From Kiritimatiellia bacterium (GTDB taxonomy: Bacteria > Verrucomicrobiota > Kiritimatiellia > CAIQIC01 > Lenti-01), in NCBI GenBank assembly GCA_017527155.1, contig JAFXQI010000010.1, positions 83,819-147,818 on the forward strand: a stretch of 64,000 nt of DNA. The letters run 5' to 3'. Below the pieces are notes generated by a model. It searched no databases. It was not told where the DNA came from and saw only the letters and a program-made list of their open reading frames with translations. Every line of letters begins with the position of its first letter. Position 1 is the stretch's first letter. Both the position numbers and the translations under genes were made by a program. Shown piece by piece: positions 17,900 through 27,000 of the stretch.

Positions 17900-18013
17900 G
17901 TAGGGCGGGCAGTCCCCTGCCCGCCGCGCGAAAGGGGCGCGAAACAAGGGCAACTGGAATGCGTTCCCATGCGCTTGGCAGGCACACGGCGGCGAAGGGA
18001 CTCGCCGCCCTAC
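17900..18013. repeat. Inverted pair of GTAG-type REP elements (BIME)
   Basis: The left REP is GTAG (17900-17903) followed by a perfect stem GGCGGGCAG / CTGCCCGCC with a TCCC loop. The right REP, inverted, is the stem GGCGGCGA / TCGCCGCC followed by CTAC (18010-18013), the complement of GTAG. GTAG-plus-hairpin units in head-to-head pairs are the substrate type of RAYT transposases. A RAYT gene lies at 23384-24007. Confidence 0.85.
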
Positions 18014-18233
18014 CCAAGGAACATGCGAAAGAATGAGCTTTACGCTGTACGAGGACGATGAAGTCGGGTGCGCCCCCCGGCAGGGGACCGCCCGAGATGT
18101 TCATGGAGGAGAACAGGAGGGAAGACCAAGCTGATGCGGCATGGGGGTCCAACCCGGTTGAATCGGGGCTTGCGGGGGGACGGGGCGGGGAAGTATGATG
18201 CGCGGCATCACACATAACATGGGAACGGTAAAG

Positions 18234-20000
18234 ATGAACGGACGTGTTTTTGGTCTGTGGTTGGCGGCGTTGGCGGCGGCTTGCGCGGGGGCGCGCGCGC
18301 AGTGGGTGGTGCAGGAGGTGGAGGTGCACGGGGGGTGGAATGCGGTCCATTTGCAGGTGGAACCGGAGAAGGGGGCGCTGGAAAAGTTGGTGGAGGTGGT
18401 CGGGGCGGGGAACGTGGAGGGGATATGGCGGTGGGACAAGCGGTTTGCGTCGGCGGAGTTCGTCGTGGACGAGGGGACGCCGCTCGCAAGGGATCCGCAC
18501 TGGAAGGTGTGGTATCCGGGGGAGGAGCTGGGGGCGCTCTCGACGCTCGGGGAGTTCTCGGGCGGGCAGTGCTATCTGGTGAAGGTGAAGGAGGGGACGG
18601 AGGCGAAGGCGGTCGCCATCAAGGGGAAGGCGCGGCTGCCGAGGGTGGAGTGGTACCCGAATGCGCTGAATCTGGTGGGGGGCGCAATCGGGGAGAAGGG
18701 GGTGTCGTTCGAGGAGTGGTTCGAGGCGGACTCGGCGGTGGATCTGTCGAAGGGGTACGACAACCATGCGTGGCAGATCGCCGCGGACGGCAGCGAGCGG
18801 GTGGTGGCCAGGCCGTCGGCGCAGAAGTGGTCGTCCGGGGAGGCGGCGTGGGTGCGGTGCAACGGGGCGAGCGCGTACGCGGGGCCGCTGGCGGTGGCGG
18901 CGGGGAACGGAAGCGGGCTGGATTTCGGGGGGACGCGCGCGAAGATGGTGCTGTCGGTGGCGAATCTCTCGGGGTCGCGGTCGCGGAAGGTGGAGCTGCG
19001 GCTGGCGGCGTCGGAGGAGGCCCCGCAGGGGGAGGAGCAGGTGGCGGGCGCGGTGCCGCTGTATCTGGCGGAGGGGGGCGGGTGGAAGGCGTTTTCCGCG
19101 AAAACGCTGGAGCTGGCGCCGGGCGAGTCGTGGTCGGGGACGTTCGGGGTCCACCGGGAGGACATGCAGTGGCGGGAGGAGTCGGCGGTGACGAACAGTT
19201 CGTACCAGTCGGTGCTCCGGGTGCGCGACGCGGAGGGGAAGATCGCCATCGACGTGCCGGTGCGCGCGGTGCGGGAGGCGTCGGCGGATTACGGCAGCGG
19301 CGCGGCCGCCCCGCAGTCGGTCCACGAGGTCGCCGCGGAGGTGCACGCGCAGGCGGGACTCTGGACGGGAACGGCGCGGCTGACGGCGGTGGACTGCCCG
19401 AGCTACCGTCCGGGGGAGGCGCTGCCGGTGCGGCATCCGGCGGAGCTGCGCCTGGTGGTGCACGTGGGGGGCGACGGGACGGTGCGGCTGCTCAAGGAGG
19501 CCTGGGTCGCGGAGGCGGCCGGCGCGGAGGGCGGATTGGCCGTCTACGCGCGGCGGGAGCTGGTGCCGGCCGGGGCCTCGAACGTCTGGCGCGCGAGTTC
19601 GGCGACGCTCCCGGGCATGGCGCCGCTGGCGCTCGGCACGAACGGGCTGGCGGGGGCGCTCTCGGGTACGGTGGAGTTGGCGTACGACGACCCGGTGAAT
19701 CCGTTCCTGCACCGGTACCATCCGCTGTTCGACAACAAGGACGGGCAGTTCCAGCCCTACGACGGGCCGGTGGAGTCGCGGGGCGTGGTGCGGAAAATCT
19801 CGCTGCGGGTGGCCGGGAGCGGGGACGAGGGGGACGGTGGGGACGAGGGGGACGGGGACGTGACGGCGGATGGGGCGCGGGCGGTGCAGGGGACGTACGA
19901 GGAGACGCTGGCGGGGCTGCGGGCGCAGGAAATCCGGGTGGCGGGGTCGTTCGCGCTGGAGAAGGTGGTGGAGGGGGAGCTCGTCGAGAGTGAAGAGTGA
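18234..20000 (+). CDS. Exported protein of unknown family, first gene of tail-collar cluster
   Basis: The start at 18234 (MNGRVFGLWLAALAAACAGA) gives a clean signal peptide ending ARAQW; upstream in-frame ATGs at 18195 and 18219 add only a short tail. The 588-residue protein opens with VQEVEVHGGWNAVHLQVEPE, then WYPGEELGALSTL and a region of beta-type segments with VLSVANLSGSRSRKVELRL that look like immunoglobulin-like folds. Near the C-terminus is DPVNPFLHRYHPLFDNKDGQ, then an acidic tract. I do not recognise the family. Its place at the head of an array encoding three tail-collar proteins and a giant LamG protein suggests a shared surface or extracellular structure. A heptamer array directly follows its stop codon. 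Confidence 0.8.
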   Translation: MNGRVFGLWLAALAAACAGARAQWVVQEVEVHGGWNAVHLQVEPEKGALEKLVEVVGAGNVEGIWRWDKRFASAEFVVDEGTPLARDPHWKVWYPGEELGALSTLGEFSGGQCYLVKVKEGTEAKAVAIKGKARLPRVEWYPNALNLVGGAIGEKGVSFEEWFEADSAVDLSKGYDNHAWQIAADGSERVVARPSAQKWSSGEAAWVRCNGASAYAGPLAVAAGNGSGLDFGGTRAKMVLSVANLSGSRSRKVELRLAASEEAPQGEEQVAGAVPLYLAEGGGWKAFSAKTLELAPGESWSGTFGVHREDMQWREESAVTNSSYQSVLRVRDAEGKIAIDVPVRAVREASADYGSGAAAPQSVHEVAAEVHAQAGLWTGTARLTAVDCPSYRPGEALPVRHPAELRLVVHVGGDGTVRLLKEAWVAEAAGAEGGLAVYARRELVPAGASNVWRASSATLPGMAPLALGTNGLAGALSGTVELAYDDPVNPFLHRYHPLFDNKDGQFQPYDGPVESRGVVRKISLRVAGSGDEGDGGDEGDGDVTADGARAVQGTYEETLAGLRAQEIRVAGSFALEKVVEGELVESEE

Positions 20001-20044
20001 AAAGTGAAGAGTGAAAAGTTTGCGGTGCGCCCTGCGGGCGCGGG
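19986..20044 (+). repeat. Heptamer array (AGTGAAN) with GCGGTG suffix and palindrome
   Basis: Heptamers of the form AGTGAAG/AGTGAAA (about five) run through the stop codon of the preceding gene. AGTTTGCGGTG and the palindrome GCGCCCTGCGGGCGC follow. The layout matches 3005-3082 read on its minus strand. Confidence 0.8.
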
Positions 20045-20068
20045 AGTTTCGAGAAAGAGGTGAAGAGA

Positions 20069-21064
20069 ATGAGAGCGAGTGTTCGGGCCGCGGTTGCGGC
20101 GGTGGTGCTGGTTGCGGCGGCGGCGTGGGAGTGCGCGGCGGAGGTGGGGGGGATCGTGCCGGGGACGGTGAATTTCCAGGCGCGGCTGGCGAGGGTGGTG
20201 GAGGGGGCGCCGCAGCCGCTGACGGGCATCCAGCACGTGGCGTTCCGGCTGTACGACGCGCCGGAGGGCGGGACGCTGGTGTGGGCAAGGGAGTTCCCGG
20301 TGACGTGCACCGGGGAAGGGGTGTTCAATCTGGTGCTGGACGACGGCGGCTCGAAGCTCGGCAGCCCCGCGGAGGAGAAGCTGATCGACGCGTTCCAGGG
20401 GACGGCGCGCTACTTCGAGCTGGAGGTGGAGGGGGTGGGGACGCTCAAGCCGCGGCTGCGGGTGCCGACGGCGCCGTATGCGTTCCTGGCGCAGTACGCG
20501 CTCTGGGGCGAGGGCGGTTTCGCGGCCGGCGCGACGATGTCCGTCGCCGACGACGCTGAGTTCCGCGGCAGGGTTTCGGCGGACGGCGCGGCGGTGTCGA
20601 ACCTGACCGTGGCGGCGGGCGGGGTGTCGCTGGGCGCCTTGAAGGCGGCGGGCGCGGTCACGGTTCCGCCCGGCAAGCCGAACGAGGGGAAGGGGGTGAT
20701 CCCCGTCGGCGGCATCCTGTTGTGGACGCAGGAGGACGTTCCGGACGGGTGGGCCGTATGCAACGGGGACAACGGCACGCCCGACCTGAGCGGCTTGTTC
20801 GTCATGGGCGCCGGCGACGGGCACGACGTCGGCGAGACGGGCGGCGCCTCGACCGTGACGCTGGAGTACTCCCAGATGCCGCCGCACACCCACGGCTACT
20901 CCTATCCGTCGTGCACGACCGACGGCAAGGCGTTGGCCGACAACAACGACGGGCATGTCTGGAAGTCGGCGACGACCGCCACGACTTCCGCCACGGGCGG
21001 CGGGGAGGCGCACGAGAACCGGCCGCCGTATTATGCGGTGCGGTATATCATGAGGGTGAGGTGA
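20069..21064 (+). CDS. Exported tail-fibre-like protein with phage tail-collar domain (copy 1)
   Basis: The start is the ATG at 20069 (MRASVRAAVAAVVLVAAAAW), with AGAGG eight bases upstream and a signal peptide. Residues about 30-130 (GTVNFQARLARV, FRLYDAPEGGTLVW, PRLRVPTAPYAFLAQ) match the beta-sandwich found at the N-terminus of many bacterial tail-fibre-like surface proteins (usual pattern INYQGRL...LYDA..GG..LW...PYAF.A). A short repetitive stalk-like segment follows, then a tail-collar domain: PVGGILLWTQEDVPDGWAVCNG, PDLSGLFVMGAG and MPPHTHGYS. It ends RPPYYAVRYIMRVR like copies 2 and 3. Collar domains fold as trimers in phage tails. Here the signal peptide implies secretion, not a prophage. 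Confidence 0.88.
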   Translation: MRASVRAAVAAVVLVAAAAWECAAEVGGIVPGTVNFQARLARVVEGAPQPLTGIQHVAFRLYDAPEGGTLVWAREFPVTCTGEGVFNLVLDDGGSKLGSPAEEKLIDAFQGTARYFELEVEGVGTLKPRLRVPTAPYAFLAQYALWGEGGFAAGATMSVADDAEFRGRVSADGAAVSNLTVAAGGVSLGALKAAGAVTVPPGKPNEGKGVIPVGGILLWTQEDVPDGWAVCNGDNGTPDLSGLFVMGAGDGHDVGETGGASTVTLEYSQMPPHTHGYSYPSCTTDGKALADNNDGHVWKSATTATTSATGGGEAHENRPPYYAVRYIMRVR

Positions 21065-21120
21065 AATGGCGCGGGGCGCCATTTCACAGTGACAAGTGAC
21101 AAGTGACGAGTGACAAGTTT
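21061..21120 (+). repeat. Hairpin GTGAAATGGCGC / GCGCCATTTCAC plus AGTGACA heptamers
   Basis: A 12-bp perfect stem with a GGG loop (21061-21087) begins at the stop codon of collar copy 1. It is followed by about four AGTGACA/AGTGACG heptamers and AGTTTCGGTGG. The same hairpin with another loop (TTC) lies at 22200-22226 after copy 2. A T-tract is lacking, so a classic terminator is unlikely. Confidence 0.85.
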
Positions 21121-21177
21121 CGGTGGAAACAAACGAGTGACGAGAGACGGGATGCCGTGAAACGGGACAGGTGAGCG

Positions 21178-22203
21178 ATGAAGACGATGATGAAGAAGAT
21201 GGTGGTTTGGGCGTGGGCGGGGTGCGCGGCGGCGGCGGCGTGGGCAGAGACGGCGGCGGAGGAGGCGGTGCCGGGGGCGGTGGTGTACCAGGGGGTGCTG
21301 AGCGATCCGGTGTCGGGACCGCTGACGGGGGCGCAGCAGGCGTCGATCCGGGTGTTCACGGACGCGGCGGGCGGCGATCCGTCGTGGAGCAAGGACGTGG
21401 AGGTGTGGTGCGGGGCCGACGGGTCGTTCCATGCGTGGCTGGAGGGCGGGGACGAACTGATGGAGGCGTTCGCGGAACCGCCGGAGCCGCAGCGGTTCCT
21501 GGAAATGCAGGTGCAGGGGCACGGGGCGGCGATCGCGCCGCGCGTGGAGTTCACCTCGGCGCCCCAGGCGCTGCTGGCGCGGTGGGCGAGGCGGTCGCCG
21601 CTCGCGTTCCCCGTGCTGGGGGCGCTCTCGGCGGGCGATGCGGTGGCGGTGGCCGACGCGGCGAAGTTCGTCGCGGGGGCGTCGTTCGGCGACCTCGCGG
21701 TCGAGGGCGGCGCGGAGCTGGCGGACGCGGACTCGCCGGCGGGCGTGTCGGGGACGGTCGAGGCCCCGCGCTTCGAGGGGGACGGCATCCCGCCCGTGGG
21801 GAGCATCGCGATGTGGATGGACAAGGACAACCCCCCGGACGGCTGGGCGCTGTGCAACGGCCAGACGGTGAACGGGATGACGACGCCGGACCTGACGGAC
21901 CGCTTCCCGGTGGGGGCGGGCGGCGGCGACGACGAGTTCCATTACGAGGTCGGGGACACCGGCGGCACGAACTCGGTGGCCCTCACGGTCGCCCAGATCC
22001 CCTCGCACACCCACGACTACACGACGGCCAGCACCCGCGACTACCATCCGGTCCCCTGGATGGGCTGGATGAGCGGCGACTGGTGGCAGAACAGCACGGG
22101 CGGCTCCCCCGACGACGCCACCACCGACTCCGCCGGCAATGGCGCGGCACACGAGAACCGGCCGCCGTACCTGGCGGTGTGCTTCATCATGAGGGTGCGG
22201 TGA
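21178..22203 (+). CDS. Exported tail-fibre-like protein with phage tail-collar domain (copy 2)
   Basis: The 341-residue protein starts MKTMMKKMVVWAWAGCAAAAA with a signal peptide and AGGTGAG upstream. It has the same layout as copies 1 and 3: a beta-sandwich (GAVVYQGVLSDPVSGPLTGA, FTDAAGGDPSW, PRVEFTSAPQALLARWA), a short linker and a collar domain (PPVGSIAMWMDKDNPPDGWA, CNGQTVNGMTTPDLTDRFPV, IPSHTHDYT), ending RPPYLAVCFIMRVR. A Cys replaces Tyr near the end. The three copies differ most in the linker and in the loop after H-T-H, where receptor or ligand contacts would be expected in phage proteins. It is probably a paralogue by tandem duplication. Confidence 0.88.
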   Translation: MKTMMKKMVVWAWAGCAAAAAWAETAAEEAVPGAVVYQGVLSDPVSGPLTGAQQASIRVFTDAAGGDPSWSKDVEVWCGADGSFHAWLEGGDELMEAFAEPPEPQRFLEMQVQGHGAAIAPRVEFTSAPQALLARWARRSPLAFPVLGALSAGDAVAVADAAKFVAGASFGDLAVEGGAELADADSPAGVSGTVEAPRFEGDGIPPVGSIAMWMDKDNPPDGWALCNGQTVNGMTTPDLTDRFPVGAGGGDDEFHYEVGDTGGTNSVALTVAQIPSHTHDYTTASTRDYHPVPWMGWMSGDWWQNSTGGSPDDATTDSAGNGAAHENRPPYLAVCFIMRVR

Positions 22204-22264
22204 AATGGCGCTTCGCGCCATTTCACAGGGACCAGTGACCAGGGACCAGTGACCAGTTGCGGTG
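22200..22264 (+). repeat. Hairpin GTGAAATGGCGC / GCGCCATTTCAC plus GACCAGT heptamers
   Basis: The hairpin (loop TTC) overlaps the stop codon of copy 2 and is followed by four GACCAGT/GACCAGG heptamers and AGTTGCGGTGG. Compared with 21061-21120 the stem is identical while the heptamer unit differs (GACCAGT for AGTGACA), so the heptamers have changed more than the hairpin. Confidence 0.85.
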
Positions 22265-22294
22265 GAATTTGACGAGATGAGCGAGGAGAGAAAG

Positions 22295-23353
22295 ATGAAG
22301 AGAATGGTGATGGGGTTGGCGGCGGGGGTGGTGTGCGCGTGCGCGGTGGCGGCGGCGGCCCGGCCCGTGCCCAAGGCGGACGGGCGGTGGATGGCGACGC
22401 AGGCGGTGCGCGGGACGGCGTCGCCGCTGGAATGGGAATACACCGGGAGCATCGTGGACAAGGACGGGAATGCGGTGTCGGGGCCGCTGACGCTCGTGGT
22501 CGGGCTGTACGCGGCGGCCGAGGGCGGCGACGCGCTCTGGATGCGCAAGGCCCCGGCCGTGCTGGACGCGGACGGCGCGTTCAGCGTCCGGCTGAGCGAC
22601 GCCCTGCAAGCGCCGGAAGGGGCGCCGGATGCGCCGCTGGACACGGTGCTGTGCGCACAGTCGTGCTGGATCGAATGCCGGATCGACGGGCATCCGGGCG
22701 CGATGTCGCCGCGCGCGGCGGTCGCGGCGGTCCCCTATGCGCTGTTCGCGGACGGCGCGACGGGCAGCCGCGCCGATTTCGAGGTAGCGGGGTCGCTGAC
22801 GGTGGACGGGGAAACCCGCACGAAGAGTTTGTCGGCGCGCGGCGCGGAGGTCTCCGGCGGCCTGGAGGTGACCGGCACGATGTCGGTCGCCGGGGACGTC
22901 TCGGCGGCGGGCGGGCTGAAGGCCGGGTCGCTCTCGGGGCTGGGGCCGGTGCCGGTCGGGACGATCATCCTCTGGCACGGCGAAAAGGACGACGTTCCGG
23001 CGGGCTGGGCGGCGTGCGACGGCTCGGTGGTGAACGGCGTGACGACGCCCAACCTCTCCGGCCGCTTCCCCGTGGGCGCGGGCAACAGCTACAACCCCTG
23101 GGACGTGGGCGGCGCCGCCACCGTGGAACTCTCCTGGGATGAAATGCCGTCGCACTCCCACGGCTACCAGAAGAACTGCCACGACAACACCGACGAGCCG
23201 GCGGCCGCCGCCAACGACAACCGCGGCGTCTGGTCCGGCTGGACGACTTCCCAGACCACCGGCGCGGGCGGTTCCGGAACCGGCGACAAGGGCGCCCCCC
23301 ACGAGAACCTCCCCCCCTACAAGGCCCTCTGGTACATCATGAGGGTGGAGTGA
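22295..23353 (+). CDS. Exported tail-fibre-like protein with phage tail-collar domain (copy 3)
   Basis: The start is the ATG at 22295 (MKRMVMGLAAGVVCACAVAA), with AGGAG upstream; an upstream GTG only extends the tail. The 352-residue protein repeats the layout of copies 1 and 2: a beta-sandwich (LEWEYTGSIVDKDGNAVSGP, VGLYAAAEGGDALW, SPRAAVAAVPYALFA), a repetitive segment with VAGSLTVDGETRTKSLSARG that resembles a trimeric fibre stalk, and a collar domain (VPVGTIILWHGEKDDVPAGW, TPNLSGRFPVGAG, MPSHSHGYQ). It ends LPPYKALWYIMRVE. The order stalk then collar is that of secreted fibres. RAYT follows after 30 bp. Confidence 0.88.
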   Translation: MKRMVMGLAAGVVCACAVAAAARPVPKADGRWMATQAVRGTASPLEWEYTGSIVDKDGNAVSGPLTLVVGLYAAAEGGDALWMRKAPAVLDADGAFSVRLSDALQAPEGAPDAPLDTVLCAQSCWIECRIDGHPGAMSPRAAVAAVPYALFADGATGSRADFEVAGSLTVDGETRTKSLSARGAEVSGGLEVTGTMSVAGDVSAAGGLKAGSLSGLGPVPVGTIILWHGEKDDVPAGWAACDGSVVNGVTTPNLSGRFPVGAGNSYNPWDVGGAATVELSWDEMPSHSHGYQKNCHDNTDEPAAAANDNRGVWSGWTTSQTTGAGGSGTGDKGAPHENLPPYKALWYIMRVE

Positions 23354-23383
23354 GGGACCGCAAATGGCGAAAACGGACATGGC

Positions 23384-24007
23384 ATGGATGCAATTGACGG
23401 CAAAAACAGCCATGGAAGGGATGGAACGGGCATGAGCCGGCCTGAAAAGTGGCTGGAGGCGCGTCTCCCCGGCAGCAGGACTGGGAGGACGGGCGCCTCG
23501 CCCGTCATGGGGCAAATGGGAGGGGAGAGGGGCGCGAATGTGGGCGCGAAGGCGGGGAGGGAGGCGGCGGAATACGCCGCGCGGTTCCCGCGCCGCATGG
23601 AGGAGTGGCTGGACGCGGACCACGGGGAGTGCATCTTGCGGGGCGAAGCGTCCCGCCGTTGCATGGACGGGGTTTTGGGCCGCTCGGAAGTGGACGGCCG
23701 GTGCCGGCTCCATGCCTACGTGGTCATGCCGAACCACGTCCATGTGTTGTGCGAGCTGCCCGACCGGGCCGGGCTGCCGGCGCTGTTGCAGGAGTGGAAG
23801 GGCGTGTCGGCGCATTTGCTGAACCGGTTGCCGGGACGCCAGGGGGCGGTGTGGCAGGGCGAATACCACGACCGGCTGATCCGGAATGGGGAGCATTGCA
23901 GGCGGGCGGTGGGGTCCATCAGGAAGAATTGGGAGAGTTTGGAGGGGAGGGGGACGAGCCGCGCGGACGCGCGGAGTGTGAACCCATTTTGCAAGCGAGG
24001 AGCATGA
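23384..24007 (+). CDS. REP-associated tyrosine transposase (RAYT)
   Basis: The protein has the IS200/IS605-like Y1 transposase pattern with HUH motif YVVMPNHVHVL (His near residue 118) and a catalytic Tyr in WQGEYHDRLIRN (near 161), followed by a basic helix AVGSIRKNWESL. RAYTs excise or copy REP hairpins bearing GTAG/GTGG ends. Length is about 200 residues; the true start may be later than 23384 (an ATG in MSRPEKWLEARLPG is an option). The N-terminal codons run through a GC palindrome GACGGGCG / CGCCCGTC (23488-23506), itself REP-like. It sits between collar copy 3 and the giant gene, whose ATG is 1 bp after its stop. GTAG REPs are at 17900-18013. Confidence 0.85.
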   Translation: MDAIDGKNSHGRDGTGMSRPEKWLEARLPGSRTGRTGASPVMGQMGGERGANVGAKAGREAAEYAARFPRRMEEWLDADHGECILRGEASRRCMDGVLGRSEVDGRCRLHAYVVMPNHVHVLCELPDRAGLPALLQEWKGVSAHLLNRLPGRQGAVWQGEYHDRLIRNGEHCRRAVGSIRKNWESLEGRGTSRADARSVNPFCKRGA

Positions 24008-24008
24008 G

Positions 24009-27000
24009 ATGAAACGGAAAAGCGGTTTGGCGGTTTGGGCGGCGGCGGTGCTGGCTTGCGCGGGGGCGGCGCGCGGGGAGGGCACGGCGCCGCAGCTGAC
24101 GACGAGGTTCGGGATGCGGTGGTTCGCCGACGAGGCGCCGGACGCGGAGACGAATTACTACGCGGGCGGCGCGGGGCTGGTGTCCTTCGCCGGCGGTTCG
24201 GCGACGAACCGCTGGACGGACCCGGCGTCCGGCGAAACGCAGGATGTCTCGTTCGCGGACGGCGAGGGCGAGGGCGCGCTGGCGATGACGTTCTTCGCCT
24301 ACGGCCAGCCGCTGGAGTCGTCGATCGCGCAATACGCGCTGGGCGACGTGATCCCGGCGCCGGACGGCGCGACGCGCGGCCGGCAGCCGGAGGGTTTTTC
24401 TGCCGTCCGGGTGGGGAACAACGAGCAGGCGTACTGGCGGAACGAGAGCGGCAGCGCAATCTGGCTGCCCTCGCGCGACGAGCTGGTCGCGGCCGCCGGC
24501 GGCCAGCTGGAAATCCGCTGGCCGGGGCTCGACCAGGACGTGGTCTACACGGTCTCCGCCGTGCCGACGAACCGCCCCGCCCGCATCTACTGGACCGAGT
24601 CCCCCTACAACGCCCCCGCGGTCTACCTGAACGCGAACAACCAGCAGATCTACGCGACGCTCCACTACAACAACTACGTGACGGCGCCCGTCCGGTCCGT
24701 CGTCACCAACTACGACGCGACGGGGACGAACGCGGTCACCACCACGAACTACGCGGATGGCGTGTGGATCGACGTCTACGACGGCTCGCAGTGCCTGCGC
24801 GCGGACGGCGTGGAGGGGATTTTGCTGCTGGAATACTTCGAGGACGGCAAGTTCGCCAAGTCGCTGGGCGTGCAACCGGTGCAGGTGCTCGCCCCGACGG
24901 TGGAGCGCGTGGCGGCGGAGGTGGGCGACCGCCTCCTGCCCGTGGACCGCTACTACGGGACGGACGACCTGGTGCCGAAGGTCACCGCTGGCATCGGCGG
25001 CGGCACCTCGGACAAGATGTTCCTGGTGGACGAAAACAGCTCCTACGCCGGAAAGCGCAACTGGCTCTTCGCCCTCCGCTCCACCGAGGGCTCGCCCTGG
25101 GACGCGGAGGTCTACTGGGAGCACAAGGACGCGCGCGGCGTGACCTGGCCGTTCGAGGTGGACTGGTACGAAATCGAGTGGCCCGCGGACGCCATCCGCA
25201 TCGCGCTCGACCCCGGCGGCACCGGCGCGGCGGAGACGCTGCTGCCCGACGGCATGGGGGCGGAAATCGCGAGCCAGGCCACCGAGGAGGCCCCCAAGAA
25301 GGAGGCCGCCAACGCGTCGATCGACGCCGGAACCGGCCGGCTGGCCTTCGCCGCGCCGGGGCTGGCGCTGATGCGGTACTCCACGACCGACGACTTCTGG
25401 CTGGAAGCCCTCCGCGGCGTGCTCCACGACGACCCGGCGGAGTTCGACCCCACCCCCGTCCGCTGGCCCATCGGCAAGGAAATCCTGCCCTTCAGCGACG
25501 AAAGCTACGTCGTGGACTTCGACGGCGACGGGGGCTACGCCGAGGGCACGCGCAACACGTTCCATCTCGACGAGCAGCCGTTCACCATCGAGGCCTGGGC
25601 CTGGCGCACCCGCAAGGACGGGACCGCCAACCCCGTGATGAGCTACTACCGCGACGCCGACGACCAGTCGCCCGACGCCTGGGAAATGGGCTACACCCGC
25701 GACGGCAACGCCTATTTCGAGACCCCCGCGGGGCGCGTCGAAGCCCCCGTGCCGGACGGCGGCTGGCGCAAGTGGCACCACCTGGCCGGCGTGCGCACCG
25801 CCGACGCGCTGGTCCTCTACGTGGACGGCACGGCGGCCGCCACCAACGGCTCCCTCCGGACGGTGGACGGCAACGGCCAGGCGCGCCACATCCAGATCGG
25901 CCGCTCCCTCAAGACGGGCGAGCACTTCGGCGGCCGCATCGACGAGGTGCGCTACTGGGACGTCGCGCGCACCGGCGACGAAATCCGTTCGCTGATGCGG
26001 GTCCACCTGCGCGGCGCCCAGAAGGACCTGCTCGAGTCCTATCCGCTCGACGAGGGCGCGGGCGCGCACATCCACGACGTGGTGGACGGCTCCTACGGGA
26101 CGATCTACGGCGGCGCGAAGTGGATCGCCTCCTTCCACCTCGCCGACCACGAGCACCTGAAGGACCTCTCGGCGTTCCCGGGCTTCGTCCACTCCGGCAC
26201 CGCCTACAACGTCAACACCTACGACTACCCGGAGGCGTGGGAGGCGGACCCGCAGTCGGCCCTCTTCGCGGTCAACACCAACGCCTTCGAAATCTGGTGG
26301 GGCCGGCCGTCGAAGCTCGACGGCGAGCTGCCCTTCCCGCTCCACTACCCCTCCCTCGCCCTCCACTACCAGAGCGCGTGGCCCACCAACCCGCCGGAAA
26401 TCGTCATCGCCTCCGGCAAGGGCAGCGGCGGCACCGCCCTCGCCTCGCCGTCCGTCTACGTCCAGAACGACAGGGACCGCCCCGGCTACAACCCCAACGA
26501 AGAACACGCCGTGGTCCTCGGCAACACCGCCTACGCCCTGCGCGACGACCTCAACGCCCCCGGCGGCGCCAGCGAACCCTACGTGCTGCTCGACACCCGC
26601 AAGGCCGACGGCTCCCCCTCCATGGCCGTCTTCCACGTCGTCCGCACCAACGAAACCTACCCCTTCCGCTACTCCACCAAGGCCGGCTCCTCCGTCACCC
26701 CCCCGATGCCCCTCGCCGCCTGGGAGGGCTGCCTCAACACCTCCTGCGCCGGCGGACCCGGCTGGCAGGACCGCAAGCACGACTGGTGGGCCAAGGCCGC
26801 CGGCGACGACGGCAAGGCGACCAACATCGTCATGAACTTCTATTACCGCATGCAGGACGGCTTCTGCTTCCCCGAACTCTCCACCCAGCCGGAGGTCGGC
26901 CAGGAGCTGCCCTGGCTGCCGGTCGAACACCAGTCCGGCGGGACCGGCGGCGCGCCGCTGGACATCCCCTACGACGTCAAATGGCCCTCCAACGTCCCCG

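Noticed and set aside
18083..18160. Ninth full copy of the L-element next to the REP pair
   Set aside because: ATGAACATCTCGGGCGGTC is present (minus strand) but no box is found 62 bp upstream, so I treat it as a partial duplicate of the flank of copy B1.
20069..23353. Prophage or contractile injection system
   Set aside because: The collar domains are phage-like, but each protein has a Sec signal peptide and there is no capsid, sheath, baseplate, integrase or lysis gene.
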